From positions 1 through 32,086 of the forward strand of contig JAICTU010000026.1 in NCBI GenBank assembly GCA_025936205.1: DNA of 32,086 nucleotides. Direction: 5' to 3'. Position 1 is the first letter of the stretch; the number at the start of each line of letters is the position of its first letter. Below the pieces are notes generated by a model. That model searched no databases. It was not told the origin of the DNA and worked only from the letters and a program-made list of their open reading frames with translations. This document shows, piece by piece, positions 9,961 through 17,430 of the stretch. The translations under genes and the position numbers were made by a program. This DNA is from Polyangiaceae bacterium (lineage in GTDB: Bacteria > Myxococcota > Polyangia > Polyangiales > Polyangiaceae).

Positions 9961-10227
9961 ATGCCCGAACTCGTTCCCGACCTACAGAGGCATTCTGCGT
10001 GTAAATCGCGCTCGCTGCGCCGGGCCTCCCTCGCGGGTGTGCTTGGCGCCGCGCTAGCTCTGACCCGGACCGTCGCGGCTTGCCCCAACTGCGCCGAAGG
10101 CGTGCTCGCGCGTCAGGCGGTGTTGCAGGAGCACTTCGGTCGCAACTTTGCCTGCGCTGTCCTGCCCTTCGTGGTGATCGGCGCGATCTGCGCAGGCGTG
10201 GAGCGGATGGGGCGGCGCGGCCCATGA
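9961..10227 (+). CDS. Small membrane protein with CPNC motif
   Basis: Eighty-eight residues: a basic N-terminus (KSRSLRRAS), a hydrophobic segment at about residues 25-40 that could be a signal peptide or anchor, then AACPNCAEG with a CxxC pair placed right after it, and a second hydrophobic segment near the end (AVLPFVVIGAICAGV) followed by RMGRRGP. The CxxC would face the periplasm and might bind metal or form a disulfide, which is inference. Its stop overlaps the next ATG (ATGA, 10224-10227), so the two are translationally coupled and probably act together. The 88-residue family is not one I can name; similar short CPxC membrane proteins occur near copper and cytochrome-oxidase genes. No clear ribosome site for ATG 9961. 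Confidence 0.6.
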   Translation: MPELVPDLQRHSACKSRSLRRASLAGVLGAALALTRTVAACPNCAEGVLARQAVLQEHFGRNFACAVLPFVVIGAICAGVERMGRRGP

Positions 10228-10712
10228 CAGCGACTCATCGGGGGGCGATCGTGTCGGCAGGCATCTGTCTGGGCAGCGGGCTCGGCGGTTTTGTAGACGG
10301 CATTTTGCTGCATCAGATTTTGCAGTGGCACAACATGCTCTCGAGCGTCAGGCCGCCGACCACGCTGGTCGACATGAAATACAACATGATCTGGGATGGC
10401 CTGTTTCACGCCTTCACCTGGCTGATGGTCGTACTCGGAGTGTGGCGGCTGTGGCTTGCTGGCAAGTCTGCTGACACACCCTGGTCCACGCGCACCTTCG
10501 TGGGATCGCTGTTGCTCGGTTGGGGTCTGTTCAATGTGATCGAGGGGCTCATCGATCATCAAATCCTCGGACTTCATCACGTTCATCCCGGCGTTGGCCA
10601 GCTGGCGTGGGATCTCGGCTTTCTGGTGTTTGGAATGCTGGAAGTCCTGGCCGGCGCCCAGCTGATCCGCGCCGGTCGCACCGATGTGACGCCGCCGGGG
10701 GTTGGCGTGTGA
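10224..10712 (+). CDS. DUF2243 family membrane protein
   Basis: Polytopic inner-membrane protein of 162 residues with about four membrane segments (starting near GAIVSAGICLGSGLGGFVDG, FHAFTWLMVVLGVWRLW, FVGSLLLGWGLFNVIEGL and LGFLVFGMLEVLAG). Conserved His-rich turns typical of DUF2243 are present: GILLHQILQWHNM, IWDGLFHAF, and IDHQILGLHHVHPG. These clustered histidines suggest metal or heme binding, but the family function is not established. ATG 10224 is fixed by the ATGA overlap with the upstream CPNC protein. The frame is open further upstream only as a shadow. The aldehyde dehydrogenase gene starts 18 bases downstream, so a three-gene transcript is likely. Confidence 0.85.
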   Translation: MTATHRGAIVSAGICLGSGLGGFVDGILLHQILQWHNMLSSVRPPTTLVDMKYNMIWDGLFHAFTWLMVVLGVWRLWLAGKSADTPWSTRTFVGSLLLGWGLFNVIEGLIDHQILGLHHVHPGVGQLAWDLGFLVFGMLEVLAGAQLIRAGRTDVTPPGVGV

Positions 10713-10730
10713 TTTGCTCTCCTTTGCCGG

Positions 10731-12269
10731 ATGCCGACCACTGAAGTCCGCTCCAACCGCGGCGCACAGAACATACCTCTGCTCATCGGAGGTCAGACGA
10801 TCGATACCGAGCACTGGTCCGAGGTGACCGACCCGGGCAGGCCCTCCGATGTGGTGGGTCGCGCCGCCTCCGCCACGGCAGAGCAATCGAGGCGTGCCGT
10901 GGATGCCGCGCATTCCGCCTGGAAGGGCTGGAGCGCGCTGGAGCCGGAACGCCGCGCCGAGTTGCTGATCGGGGCGCTCGATCGGCTCGACACGGACCAT
11001 CAGCAGCGTCTCGAGCTGCTGGTGCGTGAGAACGGCAAGATCCGCGCGGAAGCCCAGGTCGAGCTGGGTGTGTTCCGCTGGCGTTGCCAGCTGGCCGCGA
11101 AGCTCGCGGGCGAGCTTCGCCAGATCCGGCGCCTGGAACCGCTGCACGCGCGCCCGGCGCCTGAGCTGCGGGAGGAGTCGGATCATGCCGCCATTCAGCG
11201 TTATGTCGCGCCGCCGTTTCGCTCCGAGGTCTCGCTGATGCCGCTCGGTGTCGTCACCATCATCGTTCCCTACAACTGGCCCATCGCGATCCTCGCCGCC
11301 AGCCTGCCGTACGCCCTGATCGCGGGCAACACGGTGATCGTCAAGCCGCCGCCGACCACGCCGCTGTGCATCGGCTGGACCTTGCGTCTACTGGCGTCCG
11401 CGCTGCCGCCCGGGGTCATCAACGTGGTGAGCGGCACGAACGAGGCGGTGGCGCCCGTCATCAGCGACCCGCGCGTGCGCCGGATCGTCTTCACGGGCAG
11501 CACCGGTGGCGGCAAGGCGATCATGAAGATGGCGGCCGAAAACGTCACGCGCGTCACGCTGGAGCTCGGCGGCAACGATCCCGCGCTGGTGTTGGCCGAC
11601 GCGCAGCTCGACCGCGCGGGCTTGCAGCGGCTGGTGGTGGCCTCGTTCACGACCGCGGGGCAGGTCTGCATGGGGATCAAGCGCATCTACGTACATCGCT
11701 CGCGCTACGACGAGCTGGTGCAGGGGATGTCGGAGATCCTGTCGCACTTCAGCGTGGGGCACGGACTGAAAGCAGAATCCACGATGGGGCCGTTGAACAG
11801 CGCCAAGCAGCGTGACTTCGTCCGGTCTTTGTCTGACGAAGCGCGAGCAGCCGGACACGAGGTGCGGGCGCTCGGGCGCGTGGACGAAGAAGATTCGCGA
11901 GCCGGCGGTTACTTCCTGCCGCCCACCCTGGTCCTGGACCCTGCGCCGGCGCTTGGCATCGTGCAACAGGAGCAGTTCGGTCCGGCCTTGCCGATCTTGC
12001 GCTTCGACGACGTGGACCCGATCATCGAGCAGGTGAACGCGGATTGGTCCGGTCTCTGTTCGTCGGTGTGGACCGGCAATCCCGAGCGCGCAGCGGCCAT
12101 CGCTGCTCGCCTGCGCACCGGCACCACCTGGGTGAACAACGCCAACGCCGTCGCCCAGGACGACCGGGCCCCGTTCGGTGGATTTCGTCAGAGCGGGCTC
12201 GGCCGAGAGCTCGGCACGGAGGGTCTGCTCGAATTCACCGAGCCACACACGGTCACCTATCCCGGGTAG
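10731..12269 (+). CDS. NAD(P)-dependent aldehyde dehydrogenase
   Basis: Oxidises an aldehyde to its carboxylate with NAD(P)+; cytosolic, 512 residues, normal superfamily length. Visible catalytic features: VPYNWPI (oxyanion-hole Asn), NTVIVKPPPTTPLC (cofactor-binding Lys), FTGSTGGGKAIMK (Rossmann turn), E278 in LELGGNDP (general base), C313 in TAGQVCMGIKR (nucleophile), EQFGPALPILRF, and APFGGFRQSGLGRELG at the C-terminus. The pattern resembles the benzaldehyde/succinate-semialdehyde-type branch, but the substrate cannot be read from sequence. It starts 18 bases after the DUF2243 gene, so it probably shares its transcript. No terminator was found in the 215 bases after its stop. Confidence 0.92.
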   Translation: MPTTEVRSNRGAQNIPLLIGGQTIDTEHWSEVTDPGRPSDVVGRAASATAEQSRRAVDAAHSAWKGWSALEPERRAELLIGALDRLDTDHQQRLELLVRENGKIRAEAQVELGVFRWRCQLAAKLAGELRQIRRLEPLHARPAPELREESDHAAIQRYVAPPFRSEVSLMPLGVVTIIVPYNWPIAILAASLPYALIAGNTVIVKPPPTTPLCIGWTLRLLASALPPGVINVVSGTNEAVAPVISDPRVRRIVFTGSTGGGKAIMKMAAENVTRVTLELGGNDPALVLADAQLDRAGLQRLVVASFTTAGQVCMGIKRIYVHRSRYDELVQGMSEILSHFSVGHGLKAESTMGPLNSAKQRDFVRSLSDEARAAGHEVRALGRVDEEDSRAGGYFLPPTLVLDPAPALGIVQQEQFGPALPILRFDDVDPIIEQVNADWSGLCSSVWTGNPERAAAIAARLRTGTTWVNNANAVAQDDRAPFGGFRQSGLGRELGTEGLLEFTEPHTVTYPG

Positions 12270-12484
12270 CGTGTTCGGCTAGAAACGAAACGCGCGGGCC
12301 TGCGACAGTCCGTGGCGGATTGCCTCAGCCGCTACCAGAGCGATCGAGCTGCACGGGCTGGAGCGCCGCGCTTCATGGGTTTTCTCGCGTCTGCTCGGCC
12401 TCGCCGGAGGTCGAGTGCATCCCTGAGCCCAGCTTGCGCCCGCACGGCGAGAGTGCGAAATGCCGCAGCCGGAGCGCTGGCGCG

Positions 12485-13273
12485 TCAGAACACGACGCCG
12501 ACCGTCACCTCGGGATAGACATCGTCACAGTCCAGCAACTGGCCGTCTTCGCAGCTGAGCTGCCGCTCATAGACCGCCCCTGCGCCCAGCACCAAGCGAC
12601 CCGGCGCGAAGATCACACCGGCGCGTGCACCCACCGAATCGAGATCGTCGTAGTCGTTGATGAACGTGTGTCGATAGAACACGCCGACGTAGGGCTGCAG
12701 CTTGGGCACGAAATGCAGAACATAGCGCAACTCGGGGCTCAGCCGATGCAAGGTGGGATCACCGAACAGCCATGCTTCATAGTCGACGCCGAACTCGAGC
12801 CCGTCCACGACGTAGCGCCCGATGCCTGCGCCCAGGATCATGTACTGGTCGGTCCCCGTGGAACCCGTGCCGAGCAGCACGGTCAAGCGAGTGTTGCCCG
12901 CGGAGGCGTAGCCAGCGCCCCTCTTGTTTGCAGTCTCGGACGGCACATCCGGCTCGGCGCTGGGCGGTGGGAGCGGCGCAGGCGTTGGAGTCACGAAACC
13001 AGCAGGCGGTGGACTCGCGGGCTCTGGTGTTGCCATCTCGGAACCGCTCGGCTGCGTACTCTCCGGCGCGATCGTCAGAGTCTCCGTGGGCGCAGGCGCA
13101 GGGCTCGCGGGCTCTGCGCTGGAGGGTGGACGGCTCGATGGTTCCGAGCTCGGCGGCTCACCTTCCGGCGTTGACTGCGCGTGAGCGCTCGGCACCCCCA
13201 CCAGCGCCAGAAACCCAACACTCAGAGCGAGCACCTGCGTGCGGCGACAGTGCGCCTGGCTTCGAAGTCCCAT
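12485..13273 (-). CDS. Outer-membrane beta-barrel protein with Pro-rich linker
   Basis: Exported protein of 262 residues. Signal peptide at residues 1-32 (VLALSVGFLALVGVPSAHA, then QSTPEG). A low-complexity Pro/Ser/Glu/Thr linker of about 80 residues follows (EPPSSEPSSRPPSSAEP and similar). The C-terminal 150 residues read as an eight-strand barrel with alternating hydrophobic strands (RLTVLLGTGST, YMILGAGIGRYVVDGLEFGV, ELRYVLHFVPKLQPYVGVFY, GVIFAPGRLVLGAGAVYE) and end in VTVGVVF, whose final Phe is the usual outer-membrane insertion signal. No specific family is recognised. It stands alone: convergent with the aldehyde dehydrogenase, and the next minus-strand gene upstream is about 1 kb away across relic DNA. 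Confidence 0.75.
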   Translation of the reverse strand: MGLRSQAHCRRTQVLALSVGFLALVGVPSAHAQSTPEGEPPSSEPSSRPPSSAEPASPAPAPTETLTIAPESTQPSGSEMATPEPASPPPAGFVTPTPAPLPPPSAEPDVPSETANKRGAGYASAGNTRLTVLLGTGSTGTDQYMILGAGIGRYVVDGLEFGVDYEAWLFGDPTLHRLSPELRYVLHFVPKLQPYVGVFYRHTFINDYDDLDSVGARAGVIFAPGRLVLGAGAVYERQLSCEDGQLLDCDDVYPEVTVGVVF

Positions 13274-13634
13274 GATGGAAACCCCTAAGCCGTTCGCCCT
13301 GCACCGTCAACGTGGACAGCCCACCAGCGAAGCTGCCGACCGCAAATACAGCACTTTCATCGCCAGCTCATGCATCCGGCGTTGCAGCGGCGTAACGCTG
13401 CTACTCGCCAAACGCGCGCAAAACCTGCCACCAGATCCGTGCGCGTAACGTCCGCGCTCCAGTGGTTCATCATCGATGTTCAAACAGAGGCCATGCGCCA
13501 CGCGCGTGAGCAACACATGGCGCAATGCGGACTGAGTGCGTCGGGGCGCAGCAAGAGCGGAGTTTGAGGGCTCGGTGCCGAGTGGACGCCATGCGACGCC
13601 AGGAGGACCCGCTCGGCGATGGGGCCACGTGTGA
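13274..13634. other. Non-coding stretch, nothing recognised
   Basis: About 360 bases between the outer-membrane protein start and the transposase scraps. Short open frames exist on both strands but none has a ribosome site or protein-like composition. It may contain the eroded 5' part of the RAYT relic or the promoter of the minus-strand gene. Confidence 0.4.
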
Positions 13635-13709
13635 GCGAGCCGCTTCGGCTTTCGGCTCGTTCACCTCTCCGTGCAATACAATCATCTCCACCTGATCGTG
13701 GAAGCGCTG
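13635..13709 (+). pseudogene. Relic of REP-associated tyrosine transposase (RAYT, Y1_Tnp)
   Basis: Twenty-four codons translate to RFGFRLVHLSVQYNHLHLIV (followed by EA), the catalytic HxH segment of RAYT/IS200-like transposases (family pattern: F-R-V-V-H-F-S-V-Q-x-N-H-L-H-L-L-V-E-A). An in-frame stop lies just before it at 13632-13634, and downstream the sequence no longer matches the family, so only this piece remains. The frame runs on into the HTH relic at 13800. Confidence 0.65.
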
Positions 13710-13799
13710 GGCAGCTGCGCACGCGTTTGCGCCGCGCCGAAAGCGAGCTCGTCCGGGCGCGAGAAGTCGCCAAACCAGGCCGCCGACGAACAGCGATCG

Positions 13800-14002
13800 A
13801 TGAACCCTGGCGCGACAAGGGAGCTGTCCCGCGAGACAGGTGCCGGACAGCAGAATCTGTCGCGATGGTTGCAGGAAGCGCGTAGCCTCCCCCACGCGGC
13901 GAGAATGATCCCTGTGGTATCGTGTTCCACTCCGACAATGGTGTGACCCTGAGCGGGAGCACGATGAGATCCACGCTTCGAGGCTGGGAATCGGACTGCT
14001 GT
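13800..14002 (+). pseudogene. Relic of an IS3-type transposase (HTH plus DDE fragment)
   Basis: Two pieces of one insertion sequence. 13800-13905 encodes MNPGATRELSRETGAGQQNL then SRWLQEARSLP, an orfA-type helix-turn-helix. From 13913, in another frame, comes CGIVFHSDNGVTLSGSTM, matching the integrase-core segment (V-F-H-S-D-N-G-x-x-x-x-G-x-T-M) with its second catalytic Asp, followed after a further frame change near 13980 by RLGI. About 200 codons between the HTH and the HSDNG motif are missing, so this is an internally deleted, dead element. Confidence 0.6.
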
Positions 14003-14256
14003 GCGAGCCATCCTCGCGCGCCCGCCGTGACCTCCACGAGCGAGCGCGACAGGACCCCGCCGAGGGGCTCAGCTGGTTTCGAGGCGAGCGTCGCGTGCGC
14101 GAGCCCGCAGGAGATTGATAGCGCTGCGGGCTTCCGGCGGTAGTGTCAGTTGCTCAGGCACCATGCTTCGCGACGTCGCCACGTGCGGTGTCGCCGATCG
14201 GGCTCATCCTGGAGTCGGACGGTTCCGTACGGGTCGAGCCCCTCTCGCTCTCTGGA

Positions 14257-15072
14257 TCAAGGAGTTGCTGCGCGAAGCGCTGGGCTGTCGGGCGGCGTTT
14301 CTGTGGGCTCGTTGAGCTCGTTCCGGGGGGCGCTCGTTGCAGGTCCGATGCCGAAGGTCAGTGAGAGAAAGAGCAGTCCGATGTCTGGCGTTTGTGGGGG
14401 TACGCCGGTGCGTGATACCGAGCGTTGGACTTCCAGCGCTGGCATGACGTGGAAGCGGCCTGCCCGGAGCTCGACGCCGAGTCCGGCGCCGAGGTAGAGG
14501 GTGTTTCCGCTCAGGTCGGCTTCGTCGAGGCCGAGGCCGCGGGGGATGGTGTAGCCGGCATAGGAGGCGAGGATGCCGCCGGTGAGGCCCCAGCGCGGGT
14601 TCAGTTCGTAGCTGAACAGGGCCGGCAAGGTGAGCACCGGTCCGTTGACGATGCCGAGCGCGCGGTAGCCGAAGCTCGGTCCGAGCGCAGCGAAGAAGCG
14701 ATGGTCGAGCTCGAGGTACTGGAACTTGGTCTGTAGCTCCAGGAGGCCGGAACCCGGGGAGATGCGTCCGCCCAGCTCGAAGCGGTCGTTGAGGCCATGG
14801 CGGTAGGAGATCTCCGGGATGGGGTTGGGGTAGTCGAAGGAATGGGGCGCAATTCGTTGGACGCTGCTCGGCACTCCGGGGAGGTTGGTCGATATGTGGG
14901 TCAGGTTGAACGAGAGGGACCAGTCGCTCGTGCCCGCGGGTAGGCTGCGCGCGCTGCGGGAGAGCGCGGGATTCTGACAGCCCGTAGCGCAGAGCAGCGC
15001 GGGCCCGAGCACGCCTGCGAACGCCGCGAGGCGTGAAGGAGGGACCACCGAGAGCGCGGAACGAGCTACCAT
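14257..15072 (-). CDS. Outer-membrane lipoprotein with predicted beta-barrel
   Basis: Lipoprotein of 271 residues from ATG 15072. Signal peptide with lipobox LLCATGC; lipidated Cys at residue 32. The mature part is rich in amphipathic beta strands: DWSLSFNLTHIST, PIPEISYRHGLNDRFELGGR, LELQTKFQYLELDHRFFAAL, GPVLTLPALFSYELNPRWGL, NTLYLGAGLGVELRAGRFHV and IGLLFLSLTFGIGP, which suggests a small outer-membrane barrel or lipocalin-like fold. A 25-residue Pro/Glu/Thr-rich tail follows the last strand. I recognise no family. Upstream in-frame ATGs (for example 15093) are possible, but 15072 places the signal peptide at the N-terminus. It lies inside the relic-rich zone yet appears intact. Confidence 0.7.
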   Translation of the reverse strand: MVARSALSVVPPSRLAAFAGVLGPALLCATGCQNPALSRSARSLPAGTSDWSLSFNLTHISTNLPGVPSSVQRIAPHSFDYPNPIPEISYRHGLNDRFELGGRISPGSGLLELQTKFQYLELDHRFFAALGPSFGYRALGIVNGPVLTLPALFSYELNPRWGLTGGILASYAGYTIPRGLGLDEADLSGNTLYLGAGLGVELRAGRFHVMPALEVQRSVSRTGVPPQTPDIGLLFLSLTFGIGPATSAPRNELNEPTETPPDSPALRAATP

Positions 15073-15234
15073 GACGCAGCTCAATTCCAACATGCAACGC
15101 GTGCCGTTGCCCAACCAACTGGTCAGTGTTGCATTACGCGCTGAATCCGGTCCGGCGACACAGGGCTACGCGACGGGCGGTGACGTAAAACGCCCGCTTG
15201 CCCTGCTCTGGACGAGAGTCTTGGGTGCGACAGG

Positions 15235-15825
15235 CTACCGGCTCACGAACGTGGTGACGCTCTGGCCGTCGAGTGTCACCGACGCTCGACCGTTGCTGAG
15301 ACTCACGGCGCCGTCGCTGGCGACGCGCTGCCCCGGCGCGTTACCAAACGCAGTATCGACCTGGCTCGCGCTGAGCTCGGCATAAAAGCCCCCATCCATG
15401 CCACCAAAGCCGGCGATGCGCTGGAACTCCACGGTCAGGTCGATGTTGACATCCCCGTCCGTCACGGAACCGGTGTTCGGGATGATGGTACAGGCCTCGA
15501 CAGGCGCTGCATCCGCCGCGCTGCCCGGGTCACCCGCGTCTGCGAGAGCAACCGGCTGAGCTGAGCCCCGCAAGTCGGTGCTCGGCTCGAGGGTGCTCAC
15601 GCTCGGCCCCTCACCGGGAGAGGGGCTCACCTGGGCGCTGCCGCCCGCCGCCTGCGCCTCGGGCGGAGTGCTCTCCGTCGGAAAGCTCGGAAGCGCGCCC
15701 GCGCCCCGCGGGTTCTGCTCGGTACCGCTGCTGCACGCGCCGATGGCCAGGGAGAAGGCGAACAGGAAGCGGCGCTTTCGCCGGGGGAAGCGAACTACGG
15801 ACTCGCCACATTGGCGTGGTTTCAT
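15235..15825 (-). pseudogene. GH30-family lipoprotein with catalytic barrel deleted in frame
   Basis: Open frame of 196 residues: signal peptide with lipobox AIGAC (RRFLFAFSLAIGACSSG), a Pro/Ser/Glu-rich linker to about residue 115, then NIDLTVEFQRIAGFGGMDGG and YAELSASQVDTAFGNAPGQ, the start of a GH30 (glucuronoxylanase/glucosidase-type) domain. After Q166 (near base 15328) it jumps to RVASDGAVSLSNGRASVTL, then DGQSVTTFV, which reads as the extreme C-terminal strand pair of the same family. About 350 residues, including both catalytic glutamates, are missing, but the frame is kept. A good AGGTG ribosome site precedes ATG 15825, so a secreted, catalytically dead lipoprotein may still be made. 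It diverges from the gene at 15943. Confidence 0.65.
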
Positions 15826-15942
15826 TCGAAGCACCTTTCTCGGAACCGGCGAAGTGCCCATAGACGACGTCGTCCCAGCGCAACCGGTACTCGTGAAGGG
15901 CAGGACGATCCCGTCCGCATCGAGATCGAGCGCGGGGGCTAC

Positions 15943-16761
15943 ATGCCGCGTTTCGAGCGCAGCACGCTCCCAGCCTCGCGCCGGCCCGTAGCACAGCCCG
16001 GAATGACGCCGGAGTTGCATGCCCTCTGGGCCCCGTTCCTCGAAGGCGAGGCGCCGCTCTTGCTGGTCTTCGACTTGCGGCTGTTCTTTCATTCACCCTC
16101 GACGGGGCTCCTCGTGCGTGACTTCCGCATCAATCATCCGCGTGATCTCTCCCAATCCGATCGGCTTGCCGCTTTCCAGAGCCGGATGGGCGAGGGAGAG
16201 CTCGAGCAGACCTGGGACTATGCCGATTTTGGCAGCGTCCACGCCGCCTTCTTGCTGGGGCGCTTGCTCGCAAGCAGCCGAGTGGAAGTGGGAATCAAGC
16301 ACTCCGTCTCCCTTGACTGGCAGGATGTCTGGAACAGCAACGTCATCTTTATCGGCAAGCCCAGCCTGAGTCCCATCGTGCGCGCGCTGCTCGAGCATCA
16401 GGACATCTACACGGACGAAGGCGGCGTCATCCACAACGTCCACCCACTGGAAGGCGAGGCGGGCAGCTATGACAGCGATTCAGCACATGGCAGCGGGGAA
16501 AAGCACGCGCTCATCACGCGCTTGCGTGGGCCGCAATCCGGTCGCCACATGCTATTTTTGAGCGGCGGCGGTGCTGAATTGAACTGGGCGCTCGCGGAAA
16601 GCGTCACCAACCCCAGGCGCGTGGCGGAGTTCCTCGCGCCGTTGCAACTCCCGTCCGGGCTCTACGCACAGAACTTTCAGGTCGTGGTCCAGGCAACCTT
16701 CCAGGCAAACGTGCCGGTACGCATCCGCTACGTCGCGCACCGCATTTTGCCGCAGTCATGA
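15943..16761 (+). CDS. Conserved hypothetical protein, possibly lacking an N-terminal domain
   Basis: Protein of 272 residues from ATG 15943, with GGGGG about five bases upstream; ATG 16003 (MTPELHALW) is another possible start. Seen: PLLLVFDLRLFFHSPSTGLL then VRDFRIN near the start, WDYADFGSVHAAFLLGRLL, NSNVIFIGKPSLSPIVRALL, GGVIHNVHP, ALITRLRGPQSGRHMLFLSG, and a C-terminal VVVQATFQANVPVRIRYVAH strand. From memory this resembles the sensory half of acidobacterial winged-helix proteins, where a DNA-binding domain precedes a similar region; that DNA-binding part is absent here. No signal peptide or membrane segment. It sits in the degraded zone, so it could itself be a truncated survivor. Function unknown. 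Confidence 0.6.
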   Translation: MPRFERSTLPASRRPVAQPGMTPELHALWAPFLEGEAPLLLVFDLRLFFHSPSTGLLVRDFRINHPRDLSQSDRLAAFQSRMGEGELEQTWDYADFGSVHAAFLLGRLLASSRVEVGIKHSVSLDWQDVWNSNVIFIGKPSLSPIVRALLEHQDIYTDEGGVIHNVHPLEGEAGSYDSDSAHGSGEKHALITRLRGPQSGRHMLFLSGGGAELNWALAESVTNPRRVAEFLAPLQLPSGLYAQNFQVVVQATFQANVPVRIRYVAHRILPQS

Positions 16762-16832
16762 CCTCGCGGCGTTGCGAGAGGCGCTACTCGACGTCTGCCT
16801 AGGTTCCCTCCGAGTTGCTAACCGTTGGGTGA

Positions 16833-17364
16833 CTCCCGCGGTGCCTGCGGGCTCCGGTACGGTCCCGACACCGCCGGCTGCTCACGGCAGCGGCGCTGCT
16901 GGTGACGGCAGCGGGACTGGCAGGAGACCGGGGGCGGCTCGCGCTCGGCGCCCCGAGCGCCACTCCTACCGCGCTGCCCGCCCTTCGGCGTTCGGTGCAT
17001 CTCAACACGTTGCTCGCGCCCGTCTCGTGGGAGCTGATCGAGCCCGCCGAGCATCGCTTTGACTTCATACTGTCGATGCTCTCAGCAGGCGCGCGCTCAC
17101 CATTTCAGGCTCGTGCTCTTGACCAGCAGTACAACGTCATTTCGCAGAACATCGAGCGCCTGGATGATCGGCAGGGGGCTTAACACCAATGTCAACCTGG
17201 GCGTCGGGTGGCGCCACCCGGACGGAATGCTCTCGGTCCGGGCCTTCGTAAACAACGCCTTCAAGATCGTGTACGCGACGGCCATTCAATCGTCGTCGGG
17301 CAACAACTTGCGCTTTTACAACAACCCGCGCATGGTCGGCGCGCGCCTGCGCTTCGATTGGTAG
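16833..17364 (+). pseudogene. Glycosidase start fused to TonB-receptor end, frameshifted
   Basis: Chimeric relic. From about 16860 one frame gives a signal-peptide-like stretch (RRLLTAAALLVTAAGLA) and then HLNTLLAPVSWELIEPAEHR with FDF, the start of a GH35/GH42-like beta-galactosidase barrel. The same domain continues in another frame as ARAHHFRLVLL up to about 17113, showing a frameshift. Immediately after, DQQYNVISQNIERLDDRQ begins the tail of a TonB-dependent receptor. After a further shift in a run of five G (17174-17178) it goes on as GLNTNVNLGVGWRHP, LSVRAFVNNAFKIVYAT and RMVGARLRFDW with a typical C-terminal Trp. Removing one G from that run restores the receptor frame. No start codon survives. 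Confidence 0.65.
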
Positions 17365-17430
17365 GCCTTTCCCTGGTCCGGGCGCCCGTCTCGTGCCCGA
17401 AGTAGAGCCGGAACCGCAGCCAAAAAGGCC

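Noticed and set aside
14143..14364. Plus-strand small frame reading PIGLILESDGSVRVEPL
   Set aside because: Half of it overlaps the 3' end of the lipoprotein gene on the other strand, and there is no ribosome site or known family.
17365..17430. GGCCTTT and AAAGGCC near the end of the alpha-E gene as a terminator
   Set aside because: The arms are more than 45 bases apart and no compact stem with a T-run can be drawn.
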